64,000 nucleotides of DNA from Monodelphis domestica (GCF_027887165.1 NC_077228.1:179420499-179484498), one strand, 5' to 3'. Shown: positions 23,501 through 34,746, counted from the first letter of the stretch. A program made the numbers and translations. The notes: a model not told the origin generated them from the sequence alone.

Positions 23501-23764
23501 CATTTATTAAGCATTTGTGTGCCAGACACTATGCTAGGCACTGGAAATTCAAAACCAAACCACAACAACAACAAAAAATGCAAACGTATTTTCAAGAAAT
23601 TTTGCTACATGTAGGGGAGACGGCATGTCCATAGATAAGGATATCCAGGATAAATACAAGCTAAATGTTAGGTCAGTAGAAAATATTTCCCCTCAGCTAC
23701 TAGCAAATTCCCTTTCAAATTGTTTTGTATTCACCTACTTTTTATTTTATTTATATTCTCTAAA

Positions 23765-23990
23765 AAGCTAGCATTCATATACCACTTTTAAGGTTGACAA
23801 AGCGCCAACCTTATATCATCTCAGTGGATCCTTACAATTCTGGTATTCATTAACCTCATTCCCTAGATGAGGAAGTAAACTCAGAAGTTGTGTTGCCCGG
23901 GTCACATGGCTAGTAGATAGAGTAGTATCTGAGCAAGCACTTAAACTTAGGTCTTCTGATACCGGATGCAGTGCTTTATCTCCTTGGTTA
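23765..23990 (-). mobile_element. MIR
   Basis: GATGAGGAAGTAAACTCAGAAG and GGTCACATGGCTAGTAG in the MIR antisense order. Confidence 0.6.
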
Positions 23991-24244
23991 CCTATATATC
24001 TAGATACAGAGCAAAGACAATTAGCAATTATTAAGTGCCTGTTGGTTACCAGGCCCTGTGTTTAGCAAGCTTGGGATACAAAGAAGAGCAAAAACAACCT
24101 CAAGGAGTTTACAGTCTAGTTGTTTTTCCTGTTAGAATGTAAACCCTTAGCTAGTAGAGATTCATTATATTTGTATTCAGCACTTTACACTGTGCCTGGC
24201 GCATAGTAGGCACTCAAATATTTATTGATGGATCCTTAAAGTCT

Positions 24245-24580
24245 AGCATATTTTGGGTACTTATAAATGTTTGTTGACAGGAGGGAGATCATCTGTTGTG
24301 AAGAACAGTAAAGTTGTGCTCGAGCTGTGTCTTGAAGGAAGCTAGGAATTCTGAGAGCCGGAGGTGAAGGATTGCATTCAAAGCATGAGGGATGGCTCGG
24401 GCAAAGGTAAGGAGACCGGAGATGGTCTCCATACGTGTGAAGGAGCAGATAGGCTAGTTTAAGATATTCGGGGAAAGTGATGTGCAACGAAGCTGCAAAG
24501 TTAGGCTAAGGCTAAGTGTAGATCAAATTTAAAAGCCACACTGAAGAGTTTCCATTCTATTCTAAAGGAGCCAAAATGAG
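24245..24580 (+). repeat. Copy of the unassigned interspersed repeat
   Basis: GCTGTGTCTTGAAGGAAGCTAGGAATTCTGAGAG and CATTCAAAGCATGAGGGATGGC match the segment at 5560-5660. It lies just left of the PTRH2 promoter block. Confidence 0.55.
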
Positions 24581-24628
24581 AGGATTAACTTCATCCTGGG
24601 TCTGACACCACCCCCTCCCAATCACCTG

Positions 24629-24665
24629 TTCTGTGATTCTCGCGAGATTTTAGGGCAGTTCCCGA
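24629..24665 (-). other. VMP1: Alternative candidate VMP1 first exon (head-to-head with PTRH2)
   Basis: On the minus strand AACAG|GTGATT (donor at 24628) follows the palindrome. This would match the human head-to-head layout of VMP1 and PTRH2. Only a donor-like sequence supports it, and the 5' end is unknown. Confidence 0.2.
24638..24647. promoter_or_regulatory. TCTCGCGAGA palindromic core-promoter element
   Basis: A perfect 10-bp palindrome in a CpG-rich block, just upstream of PTRH2 exon 1. This motif (bound by BANP, formerly linked to Kaiso) is common at TATA-less, often bidirectional housekeeping promoters. Human PTRH2 and VMP1 are transcribed head-to-head. Confidence 0.75.
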
Positions 24666-24674
24666 AATTCCGCC

Positions 24675-24679
24675 CCAAT
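24675..24679 (+). promoter_or_regulatory. CCAAT box
   Basis: CGCCCCAATGG lies 28 bp after the TCTCGCGAGA element; it is a plausible NF-Y site. The ATG inside it (24678) would open a 17-codon reading frame ending at 24731 if transcription starts upstream. Confidence 0.4.
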
Positions 24680-24769
24680 GGAGAAGGGAGGGAGGGCTGG
24701 GACGATTCATACCTTAAGGCGAATAGCCTGAGTTCCCCCCGGAACTTGTCGTCCGGTGACCCGGAAAAG
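24680..24769 (+). other. PTRH2: Candidate PTRH2 5' non-coding exon 1 (5' end unknown)
   Basis: The GC-rich stretch ends in CCGGAAAAG followed by donor GTAACC at 24770. It lies beside the TCTCGCGAGA and CCAAT motifs, and the coding exon acceptor is at 34123. Joining the two leaves no in-frame ATG before 34145 that I can find. The start is a guess based on motif position. Confidence 0.55.
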
Positions 24770-25444
24770 GTAACCTTCGCGGGAGGAAGAGAGTGGCGGT
24801 CTTGTTGGGTTGAAGGGAGCTTAAGGTAGGAAAGAAAAGCGGGTGTTGGAGGTAGAGCGGCCCTCAGGAGCATCCATCAATATTTGGAGCTTTCCTCCCT
24901 CCGAGCCCAGGCCAGGGCTGGGGGCTTGAGGGAGACGAGGAGGGGCGAGCCCAGCTTTCCCCGCAGGTGCTCGAGTCGGGGTCCCTCCGGCACTGAGGCA
25001 GCGCCGAGCCCTTCGGTGCGATGGAAAGTTTCCCAACCGTCATTCCTACCCAGCTGAGAGGAGGGCTGCCCTAGAAAGTGCTTAACCCGCTTTCCCAGAA
25101 AGGGATCAGATCCTCCTACAAGGAGGGCAATTGGGGTTGACTCCACCCGGCAGCTCTTCCAAACCTTTGTCCTCAGGCCCTCAAACCCACCCTCAGTGCC
25201 TTAGCAGATGACTTGGTCCCCCCCTGAGAATACTGGTTCTCCCTTCTGAGCGTCTTTCTCTTATCTTCGTATCCCCAGACCGCTCTTCGTACATATAATC
25301 TCCAGTGGCTTCTTAGAGGCTCACATTAATAAAAGGTTGATCTAGAGTGGTTTATGAGCCCTATAATGTATGAGTTTTACTAGTCTATTCCATGTTGACT
25401 TTTATTTATAAAAATGAAGTAATTCTTATTGCCTGTGACTTGTG

Positions 25445-26590
25445 TTTTCAGATCCACCATCATCTCCTTGCCTCATTTTCAGTATTTTCTTCACATCTGC
25501 TCTTTTCTCCTTACCCTTAATTTTTGAAAGTCTCTTGACCTTCCCTTCCTGTTACACGGCTTCTATGTTCCGGCCAAACTTCCAGAGATTATTTCATCTC
25601 AGCATCCACTACCTTTATTTACCTCCTTTTCTCCTTGGCACATTATGTCTTCTAACCTCACTGTGCTTGACTGTAACTGGTCTTCAGAGGTTACCAGTGA
25701 CCTTTTCTTTATCTTCATACAAAGATTTCTGCACCATTTGATACTGTCTCCCCTCATTCTTGTGAGTCTTAAAATATTTTTACTTCTGTGACACAATTTC
25801 TTTACTGGCTTGCATCCTTCCACTATGACCCTTCCTTAGTCTCTCAAGATCCTGACCTTCCAGACACTGTTGGTTTTCACGATCCAGTCCAAGCCCTTTG
25901 TTTATCACTTCTATGTACATGATTTCCAAATCTACGTGTCCAGATCCAGTCTCTTCCCTGAACTCCACTATTATATCATTAGCTTTATATGCAGGACAAC
26001 CATAGTCTTCATCCAAATGTCCTACCAATATGTCAGATTTAAAATGTCTAAAATAAAAAGTCTTCCCTTAAATTGACTGATTCTTTATCTTACATATGAA
26101 AAAATGCAAATTCCTTACTCTCACACCTAAATTCCTTTATAATCTGTCCCAAGTATTACATTATTCCTTCACAAGATCATCATTCCAGTTAAACTGTACT
26201 ACTGAACTATTTCTCATTCTCATGAGGTATTCTCATACCCCTGTATACCTACATCCATATTTCTACTTCTATTTCCTGTCTTACCCTTTTCACAGCATCA
26301 TCTCCACTGAAAAGGATTACTTCATGTTGAATTTTTGTAGAGTACTTTGTCACCATCTCTCCTTTCCCTTACAGCTTCTTTTTCTCTATCTTTTTAAAAA
26401 CATTTTATCAAGCTTATTTGGGTATGAATTGTATCATCCTTATAAAATCATAAGCTCAAAATAACTTATATTTATGTTTGTATCCCCAAGAACTAGCATG
26501 GTATCTTTCACATCACCTCAATACAAAGCAGTTCAGTCTGTCAACCAAAATTTATTAAGTGCCTACTCAATGCAAGGAATAGATGAGGGC
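25445..26590 (+). mobile_element. L2/L3-like reverse-transcriptase fragment
   Basis: Pyrimidine-rich sequence whose translation near 25905-25965 reads HDFQIYVSRSSLFPEL, recalling the DDFQIY motif of CR1/L2 reverse transcriptases. Stops and frameshifts abound. Some internal stretches may be unrelated. Confidence 0.6.
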
Positions 26591-26879
26591 TACTATGAGA
26601 TTTCAAGAGCCTATCTATCATGTGAGACATCTTGAACCTTCTAATTACCTGCCTTCATTATTTGCTGACCCTCTTCATAGACTCATAATTAGTAGTTCAA
26701 TAATACTGAAAGAACAAACCCCGTTCCCAGTGCCAGCTATCCATACCCTCATTCCTGTCCACCTCAGCCTTATTGACCAGGTGGTCAATATTCCACTCCA
26801 CTTCTGCTCAGCCTTTTTCACTATTGTTCTCTAGAACTTCCATCTATGATGAACCAATGTTCTTTCACTTTTTATCTCT

Positions 26880-27214
26880 TCTCTTATTTTTTTCTTCCTC
26901 TAGTGTTCAGTGAAAGCTGACTCCATACAGGTGAAACTGTATCCCTGGCCGTACTTTACAGAATTTGTTGTACCTTCTCTCAGCTATTAATTCTATAAAC
27001 CTGGTCTAGAAATTGAAATTCCTTATTCCCATTGCCACTTTCAGATTTTCTCTATTTCTATATTTTCTCTCAGACTTAATATGGTCTAAACTGAACTCAC
27101 TATCTTTTTCTCCAAAACTTATATTCTAGACTTCCCTCTTAATGTTAAAGCTACCACAGTCCTCCTAGTCTCCATGGTCATAACCTTTCTGTCATCCTCA
27201 GCTCCCCACTCTTC
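26880..27214 (+). mobile_element. L2/L3-like fragment
   Basis: AAACTGAACTCACTATCTTT, CTACCACAGTCCTCCTAGTC and TTCTGTCATCCTCAGCTCC are recognisable decayed L2/L3 ORF2 sequence. Confidence 0.6.
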
Positions 27215-27615
27215 CCTAACGCTTAGCCAGAGGGGCCTCAGCCTTGATCAGAGGGCCTGGCAAAGTACGAAGCCTCTCTCAAGAGGGTAGGCCGCCCCTG
27301 AGGCTAGTCCCTTCAGAAAATCAGGGAAGAAGTCAGCCTTTTTCACTCACCCCACTTATCAGTTCTAAAGAAAATAGAAGCAGTCTGAGGTCCTCAGTCA
27401 GAGCTCCTCCAAGGTCAAATTGAAGATGAAAGACCTCTTCACAGGAAGTTCTTGGCATTTTTAAACATCATTCCTTTTTGTCATTTCCTGTGCCTTCTTT
27501 CCATTTTATTTTATTTCCAATTACAGCTAAAACTTTGCTAAGGACCGCCCAGGGGGCAGTCAGTCGATTCTGTTTTGTCACCCACTATCGCACACGTGGG
27601 TCACAGACCTCCCTC
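27215..27615 (-). mobile_element. Probable LTR remnant
   Basis: GC-richer than its surroundings; the minus strand carries GGTGAGTGAAAAAGGCTGACTT and a CTGAGGACCTCAGAC region laid out like the family A LTRs. Boundaries and family are uncertain. Confidence 0.35.
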
Positions 27616-28099
27616 ACTAAAGTGTAAGTGGGGTGTGTGTAAATGCTTTTGATGATTAAATCTATAAATGGGCAGAGGAGAGTTAATCTCATCTTCACAG
27701 AGTAGAGAGATGAGGATATGAAAGATGTGGAGGAAGTGTAAGTGGGACACTGCAATTAATTAGGTGAGAAGGGTGAAAGAGAATGAAGGTTGAGGATAAC
27801 TCTTGAGTTGCAAACTTGTACTACCTTAAGAAAAGTGCCCATGACAGGGAATGAGGAGGCATATTTAAGGAGAAAAGATTCTGAATTTGATTTGAGTTTG
27901 AGATGTCTGTGGCATATCCAGGTGGACATATCTAGCTGGATGCATACATATATAAAATTTGGTTTGGAGGCCAGCTACATAATTATGATAGTTGAATTCA
28001 TGGAAACTAATACACTCACTGTTGGAAGCAAATTTCTCTCTCTCCAGTGTCCTTTTTAACATCATCTCTCAGTGACCTGGAGGTTAAATAGCACTGAAT

Positions 28100-28490
28100 A
28101 AATTCAGTATAGATAAGCCCTCAGAGAAAGGAAGTTAAAGAACCAATGAGGCAGGAAACTGATTTCACAGGCACTGCCCCCTGGGCAGCCCAGGCAAATT
28201 AAGAAACTATAGTTGGTTTCTGAGATGTGACATGTGAGAGCTAGTGGGTGGAGAAAAGAGCTTCTAAGTGGAGACCAGGAGGTCTCTGGGGCTTGGTGTG
28301 CTCATGGAGAAACTGAGGGGACCTCTGTCAGAGTTCAGCTAGAGTCCTATAAATGGCAGCCATAGATTAGAAAATTAAGTATCCCTCTACTTCTCCCCTA
28401 CTTTTCCCTCTCTTTATTACTACTATTACTACTTTAATATAATAAAGTTATTAAGCTACTACCAGCCTCATAATTTTAGTTATTGCAGAA
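28100..28490 (+). mobile_element. Probable LTR remnant
   Basis: Contains a TATA-like TCCTATAAATGGCAGCC near 28350, then a CT-rich stretch and ATAATAAAGTTATT near 28440, the order expected of U3/R/U5. Target-site duplication was not identified. Confidence 0.4.
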
Positions 28491-28949
28491 CCAAGAGGGT
28501 AGGTACAGAGAAGAAAAGAAAGACCAATGTGTATTTCTGAGACACACTTGTACATAAAAGTATTAGACATGGATGATGATCCTCCAAAGAAAACTCAAAA
28601 GGATTGGTTAGAAGGATAGTAAGAGAACTATGACAGAGCAGTGTGATGAAAACCAAAAGAATTTCATTGATAGGAACATTCCTTTCATGGGTACACATCA
28701 CAGCTCATTCCTGTCTTATTCTTATTCTAGGTTCCCCCCCCCCCCCATATTCTTCTATAGATGTGCCATAAGAAGATCTACTCAGTATATTAGAGGGCTT
28801 CTATGTATTTTTGTATTTGGGGTAAAGGTACGGAACAGGATCATTAAGTTCAGAGTTGGAAGGGGCCTTAGAGGTATCTGGTACAACTTCCTAATTTTAC
28901 ACTTGAGAAAATTGAGGCTCACTGAGGTTGGACATCTTGCCCAAGGTCA

Positions 28950-29370
28950 GTCAACTTACATTTATTAAGTGCCAGACAGTGATATGTTGGGGAATCAAAG
29001 AAAGCCAAAACAAATACCAAGTAAATGTGTTGCTCGAAGTCTAATGGGGGAGCAACACACAAATAATTATACAATGTAGATATATACAGAATAAATTGGG
29101 AGTAGTTACTGAGGGTAGATACTGAGATTAAGGTAGATTGGGAAAGGCTTGCAGAAGGGACTAAAGCTGAGACTCGAGGAAGTCAGGGAAACCCTGGTAG
29201 GGAAAAGGAGAGAGAGAGAGAGAATTCCAGGCATAAAGGATAGACAACGAAAATGCAGGGTGCAGAGATAAGAAAGAGTGTCTTATTCCAGGAATAGGAA
29301 GGAGGTCTGTGTTACTGGCTCGCAGAGTAGGTGTAAGAAGACTAGAAAGATAGAAAAGGATCAAAGAGGC
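28950..29370 (+). repeat. Copy of the unassigned interspersed repeat
   Basis: ACATTTATTAAGTGCCAGACAGTG, GGGAAAGGCTTGCAGAAGGGACTAAAGCTGAGAC and AATTCCAGGCATAAAGGATAG are in the order seen at 5360-5700. Confidence 0.55.
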
Positions 29371-29888
29371 AATAAATGGCAAAGTTGGCAAGGAGAATCC
29401 AGTATTAACTGCTTGAGATGGTTTCTAGGCTCTTGCTTCTTGTTAGATTTCCTCAGGAAATGGTAATTTTGTCCATGCTACTCTTTTTTATTTTATCTGT
29501 TTCTCTTTCTTGAACATCAACAGCTTATTTAAATAGTTTCCAGTTTGTGTTGCCTCAAATGTCATACCAGATCTCTTTATTCTTCTAGCTTGATAATGAT
29601 TTTGATCTTTATTCTAGTAAGTTTGCATGACTTGTATGTAAACCATGATTACATTTCTGAATGATATAAATTGATTACCAATTTTTGTTTTGTGCCTCAA
29701 AATATAAAACTTTGATTTAAAAAAAAATTTTTTTTATTTTTTTTGGCCAGGTCCTTTACCTCCTCTCATGCCAAAGACAGGAATCATGAGACTTCTCTGT
29801 AATTTATAATTTATACCTCCTGAGGTAGGGTGGGGTGGGGCCAGGAATAAGAAACCTCTCTTGTTTTTCCATTATATTTTTCTGTCTT

Positions 29889-30080
29889 GGGGCAGCTAGG
29901 TGACTCAGTGGATTGAGAACCAGACCTAGGGACAGTGGGATCTTGGGTTCCAATGTGGCCTCAGACACTTCCTATCTGTGTGACCCTGGGCAAGTCACTT
30001 AACTAACCCCCATTGCCTAGCCCTTACCACTCATGCCTTAAAACCAATTCTAAGACAGAAGGTAAGGATTTTAAAATATA
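29889..30080 (+). mobile_element. CORE-SINE
   Basis: GGGGCAGCTAGGTGACTCAG, GGTTCCAATGTGGCCTC, GACCCTGGGCAAGTCACTTAAC, AGACAGAAGGTAAGG tail. Confidence 0.85.
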
Positions 30081-30479
30081 TATTTTTTTCTGTCTTCCTT
30101 TCTTCCTACCTTTCTGCTGAAGTTACTGAATATTAAAGTGTTAACACTCTATGGGCAGAAAATCATTGATAAGTATACTACCAAGTAAGGAATGATTAGA
30201 GACAAAGAAACTATCTAGGTAGATGGTCTAAGAGAATTTGAGGATGATAGAATGCAGTCAGGTGGAAAAGATTTCCTTCCAACTCTGAAATTCTGCTTGA
30301 AGGAGAAACAGACAAGGACTCAGAACATCTGGGTTCTAATTTGGGTAATTTGTTCTGACCAAAGCTTTAGTATAAACAAACCATTTAAGCCCTTTGGTCA
30401 TCAGTTTATACATCTATACCATAGTATCTTTCTGCCTCTATTGAAGAGTGGTAGTGAAGATCAAATAAAATAATCTGCT

Positions 30480-31947
30480 GTGTAGACATCACAGACTCAT
30501 CATGTCCAAGGTGAAATTCATTATCTTCCATTGTAAACTTACCCCTCCCCTATATTTCCTAATTTCCCTTGAAGGTATCATCATCCTTCCAGCCACCTAG
30601 GTTCATAGCCTTGGAGTTTTCATCAACTCTCTCCTGCAAATCCAATCTTTTGCCAATTCTTGTTGATTCTATATAACATTCTCAAATCTATCCCTTTTTC
30701 TTGCTATACTATTACTGGTCTAGATAAGGACATTGAGGATCACCTCGCACCTGAAGAGGTATTTCCCAGTACATATTGACACCTAATATATATTTACTCT
30801 TACCCTAACCACTTAGTTCCTATGACTTACTCCTGTACCCCTCCCCAGTCACACCTAGAGGGGGTCACACCCTTGATCTTGCAATCATCCAAAAATGTAC
30901 CATTTCCCTGTTCAGGAACTCCAAAATCCCCTTATCAGGTCTTAATCTATTGACTTTCCATATCTCCTTCTACCTTTCTTTACCAAAGCCCTATTCTTCA
31001 AACATACCTGAACTTCTCGTCCCCCAACTCCTCTATTCCTACTCAGGCCATTATCCCTGAACCTATTTCCTATCCTCACTTTTAGTGAACCACTTTAACT
31101 TATGTTGTCCTCTTCTCTTGAGTCCTTGGTCCCCTTATATCACCAGTTGCACCCAGCCAAGCCTCAACCTTGGATAACTCCCATTATCTATCCCTTTTGC
31201 TCTTATATTTGTGCTGTTAAACACAAATAGAGAAGCTCACACAACTATTCTGACTGATTCCACTACAAATTTATGTTATACAACCTCAACTAGACAATCC
31301 TTTCATACCTCCCTTATCAACTCACTATCTCATTCTCCACAGTAGCTCTTCTAAACCTTCTCATCCCTTCTGAAGCCTCCCATGGTTCCTCTGAACAACT
31401 TCTCTGATCAGAATTTTGCTTCATATTTTACAGAAAAAATTGAGGGTATTCATCAAGTGCTCTCTCTCTTCTACCCTCTTTTTCATTTCATATCACTCTT
31501 CTGCCACTGTCCATCCCTCTTCACTTCTGTCTCACACAAAGTAACCTTATTCTTTACCAAGGCAAACCCTTTACCTGCATAAGCCATCTCATTCCAATCT
31601 ATTCTCCCCAACAGATTGCCCCCTCTGTCATTTCCACTCTCACTCTCATTAATCATTTGCTCTGTTGGTTCCTTCCTTACTGTCTACATTCTCACATAGC
31701 CTCAAAAACTCCTTTGCTTGATTCTTTCAACCCTTTTATCATACTCTGTTTCTTCTGCTCTTTGTGGCTAAGCTCCTTGAAAAGGCCATTCACAATAGGT
31801 GACTTGACTTTTTTTTCCTTCTCATTTTCTTCTTAATTCCTTTCAGTCTAACTTCCAACTTCATCACTCCACAGAAACTGCTTTCTCCAAAGTTTCCAGT
31901 GATCTCTCAATTGCCAAATCCAGTGGCCTTTCTTTACTTTTCCTTTT
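30480..31947 (+). mobile_element. L2/L3-like ORF2 fragment, main part
   Basis: Long pyrimidine-rich decayed coding sequence of the CR1/L2 clade (TGTCCAAGGTGAAATTCATTATC; CTGCTTTCTCCAAAGTTTCCAGTG). It continues at 32147 beyond a SINE insertion, where the translation reads LLNLSAAYCADHLLLL, close to the LDLSAAFDTVDH motif. Confidence 0.65.
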
Positions 31948-32146
31948 TTTTTTTAACCCTTACCTTCTGTCTTAGAATCAGTACTATATATTGGTTCCAA
32001 GGCAGAACAGTGATAAGGGCTAGGCAATGGGGGTTAGGTGACTTGCTCAGGGTCACACAGCTAGGAAGTGTCTGAAGCCACATTTGCACCCAGGACCTTC
32101 CATCTCTGGGCCTGGCTCTTACTACACTGAGCCACCCAGCTGCCCT
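31948..32146 (-). mobile_element. CORE-SINE inside L2/L3-like element
   Basis: T-run, AACCCTTACCTTCTGTCTTAG, GGTGACTTGCTCAGGGTCACAC, CCACCCAGCTGCCC; separates two parts of the L2/L3-like ORF2 fragment. Confidence 0.85.
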
Positions 32147-32225
32147 CTCACTGGCCTTTTCTTAATCATTCTTCTCAATCTCTCTGCAGCCTACTGTGCT
32201 GATCACCTCCTTCTTTTGAAGAAAG
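32147..32225 (+). mobile_element. L2/L3-like ORF2 fragment, continuation after SINE
   Basis: CTCAATCTCTCTGCAGCCTACT encodes the degenerate LSAAF-type reverse-transcriptase motif. Confidence 0.65.
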
Positions 32226-32276
32226 CCACTGTTACCGCAAACTTGAGTAGGCAGAGGAGAAATAAAATGTAAAGCC

Positions 32277-32700
32277 AAAGGGAGGATTTAATGGTAGCAG
32301 ACTTTGAGTTGGGGGTGACATGGTCAGATCTGCACTTTAGGAAGATCATTTTGATGGTTAAATGGAAAATGGATTCAAAAGGTGAAGAGACTTGAGGTAG
32401 GGAGAAATCTTGCAGTAGTCTCAGCATGAGGTGATGGACAAAGGCCTGCACCAAGGTGGTGGCAGTGTCAGGAGAGAAGGAGACTTATACAAGAGATGTT
32501 ACAAAGATAGAAACAACATTTGTCAAGTTATTGGATGGGGGGCAGGAATGGGGAGGTGGCAGCAGTGAATATCAGGAATCAAGGATGACACCTATGTGAT
32601 TGGGAGGATGGTGAGATAGTAATAAGGAAGTGAATAAAGTTTGGTGAGCAAGGTAGAGTTCAGTTTGGACAATAGATGTTTAGGACTCCTAGAGTTAGGC
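32277..32700 (+). repeat. Copy of the unassigned interspersed repeat (3' portion)
   Basis: TGACATGGTCAGATCTGCACTTTAGGAAGATCATTTTG, GACTTGAGGTAGGGAGAAAT and ATGGACAAAGGCCTGCACCAAGG correspond to 6055-6170 and extend further. Confidence 0.55.
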
Positions 32701-32814
32701 TAGTATCATAGTATCATAGGTGTGGTACACTTGATATATTTTAGTAATAGGTGTATAAAAGGGTGACTATGGTACAACTGTATCTCTAGGAGAAAGCTGA
32801 TTTTGAATAAGGGG

Positions 32815-33052
32815 ATAGTGATGATGATAGCTAGCATTAATATAGCACTTTTAAGGTTTGCAAAATGAGAAATATTTTTCATTTTCACCACCACCATAAG
32901 AAGGATTGTACTTGGTGCTACAATTATCCTGAATTCACTAATGAGGAAACTGAGGCAGAGACTAAATGACTTGGCCAAAGTCTGAAGCTATATTTGAACT
33001 CAGGAATTCCTGGCTTCAGGTCCAGTATTCAATCTGCTGCACCACTGGGGGC
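32815..33052 (-). mobile_element. MIR
   Basis: CTAATGAGGAAACTGAGGCAGAGAC then TTTGAACTCAGGAATTCCTGG, the typical MIR antisense order. Confidence 0.7.
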
Positions 33053-33439
33053 CTATATGGTAGATAAAAACAAATCTGAAGAGGGATGAGTAGCAGTGGG
33101 GTGTCTAGGTGACTCTTTTAGAAGAAGAAGAACTTTCTTCATCTGGAAAGTGAGTTGGACTAGATGACACATGATCCTTTGGCTATGTTGAGTATTATCA
33201 AGGTTGATGGATTCTTAGTCCCTAGCAAGGTGTCCATTGGTATTGTAAAATTGAATGTCAACTACTTACAGAACTATTTAGATGCAAGGAGATGAGGCTA
33301 ATGGCTCTGATGTGGGGGTGATAGTACTAGAAGTTTATGAAGAATAACCAAGTATTGGGGTTCAAAGTGAGTTGGAGGACAGCTAGGCTGCTTTTAAGTT
33401 ATTCTGGACCTCCTAATAAGAATTGACTTTTGCCTTGCC

Positions 33440-33605
33440 TTGATGGGAGGGACGACAATGGAAAGAACACAAGATTTGGAGGCAGATCTGGGATTCAATC
33501 CTGCTTCCATCTCTTATTGGATCACCACCTTTGTGTGAGTCTGCAGGTGATTACAACTCCTTGTCTTGTTTCTTCTTCTATAGAACAAAGAGGCTACATT
33601 AAATG
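33440..33605 (+). mobile_element. MIR
   Basis: GGAAAGAACACAAGATTTGG, TGGGATTCAATCCTGCTTCC and TCTTCTATAGAACAAAGAGG follow MIR sense order. Confidence 0.6.
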
Positions 33606-34123
33606 ATCTTCATCTCCAAAATCTTTTGGAATGTAGCAGTAACCCAGGCCCCAGGTCAAAGCATTACCTTTAAGGACAGTAGGAGATTTTTATAGTTTAG
33701 GTTTGGAAGTTTTTTTTTTCCCTCTTGTATCTATCTTAAGCAAAGACATGTAGGACATGATGATGACCTATATTCAATAGTGACACTGGGTAGCACTGTG
33801 ATAAAAACTATCTTCTCAAAGTACAGAGGAGAAACCTGGAAGCATTTTGATGAAATGGTCCAATCCTTTTGTTCTTATCACAACACTAAAATTGGGAAGA
33901 CATTTCAAAAATACAATTTCTTTTGGGTTCAAGAACCCAAGTTATCTAAATTAATTGCTTAAATAGCTCTACCTTGGGCAGATGCATGCAAAACAAACTT
34001 GCTTGTTCTTATATGTTCTCAGCTATTGTCTCAGAAGTGCATTAGAAATTATGTGGGATTGTCTAAAAAGTTTCATTACAGTATTTGTTGCTGAAGTAAT
34101 TTTTAACTCTCATTATTTCTTAG
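33606..34123. other. 3' end of the PTRH2 intron
   Basis: No repeat recognised; ends in TTTTTAACTCTCATTATTTCTTAG, the acceptor for the PTRH2 coding exon. Confidence 0.6.
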
Positions 34124-34144
34124 GTATTTTCCAAGACTGTGAGC

Positions 34145-34684
34145 ATGGATTACTTGGCTCACACTGGCACACTCAGCTTGGCTGCTGGAGTTGTCTGTGG
34201 CATATGTTTGGGTTGGGGCCTCCGAGTTCGATTTGGAGTGATCCCCAAGACCTCCAAAGTGAGTGGTTCCAACCCAGTGCATAAGAAAAGCCCCGAGGCT
34301 GAGACAGAAGCCAGCATCTTGGGAGAAAGTGGGGAATTCAAGATGATTCTTGTTGTCCGCAATGACTTGAAGATGGGGAAGGGAAAAGTGGCAGCTCAGT
34401 GTTCTCATGCTGCTGTTTCTGCCTACAAACAAGTACAAAGGAGAAATCCAGAGCTTCTGAAACAGTGGGAGTATTGTGGTCAGCCCAAAGTGGTGGTCAA
34501 AACTCCTGATGAAGAATCTCTGACGGAATTGCTTACTCATGCCAAAGTGCTAGGACTGACTGTGAGTTTAATCCAGGATGCTGGGCGTACTCAGATAGAA
34601 CCAGGCTCTCGGACTGTCCTGGGAATTGGACCAGGACCAGCAGATTTAATTGACAAAGTTACTGGCCATTTAAAACTTTATTGA
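34145..34684 (+). CDS. PTRH2: Peptidyl-tRNA hydrolase 2, mitochondrial (Bit1)
   Basis: A 179-residue protein of the PTH2 family, which releases tRNA from peptidyl-tRNAs that dropped off ribosomes; vertebrate PTRH2/Bit1 sits in the outer mitochondrial membrane and acts in anoikis signalling. Residues about 9-29 form a hydrophobic anchor, followed by a Lys/Ser/Glu-rich linker (about 35-63) that looks longer than the human one. The PTH2 domain runs from about 66 to 179, with [45 protein letters not shown] and [20 protein letters not shown]. The coding region is one exon, as in human, after acceptor TTTCTTAG at 34123. ATG 34145 is the first in-frame start in the exon. The human start lies seven codons further upstream, where this sequence has GTA. 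Confidence 0.96.
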   Translation: MDYLAHTGTLSLAAGVVCGICLGWGLRVRFGVIPKTSKVSGSNPVHKKSPEAETEASILGESGEFKMILVVRNDLKMGKGKVAAQCSHAAVSAYKQVQRRNPELLKQWEYCGQPKVVVKTPDEESLTELLTHAKVLGLTVSLIQDAGRTQIEPGSRTVLGIGPGPADLIDKVTGHLKLY

Positions 34685-34746
34685 GCTGAGTTTTGTATGG
34701 TGGTGGGGTACAAGTATACTTAGACCCAGTCTTATTTTGTTCTAAC

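Larger units (their letters stand above)
24600..25200. promoter_or_regulatory. CpG-rich promoter block of PTRH2
   Basis: GC and CpG content rise sharply against the AT-rich surroundings (for example CTCGCGAG, CGTCCGGTGACCCGG, CTCGAGTCGGGG). It contains the palindrome, CCAAT and the exon 1 donor. No TATA box is seen. Confidence 0.7.

Noticed and set aside
22959..23510. 183-residue hydrophobic Ser/Leu/Phe/Pro frame
   Set aside because: A pure C/T tract translates to Ser, Leu, Pro and Phe in every frame; overlapping frames look alike. Composition artefact.
1..24600. MIR21, which lies at the 3' end of VMP1 in human
   Set aside because: It would be far to the left of this window, since even VMP1 coding exons are not reached.
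34139..34144. GTG at 34139 as the PTRH2 start
   Set aside because: Vertebrate genes rarely start at GTG; ATG 34145 follows two codons later and fits the conserved (M)DYLAH segment.
34103..34540. 145-residue minus-strand frame over PTRH2
   Set aside because: Antisense shadow of the strongly supported PTRH2 coding exon.
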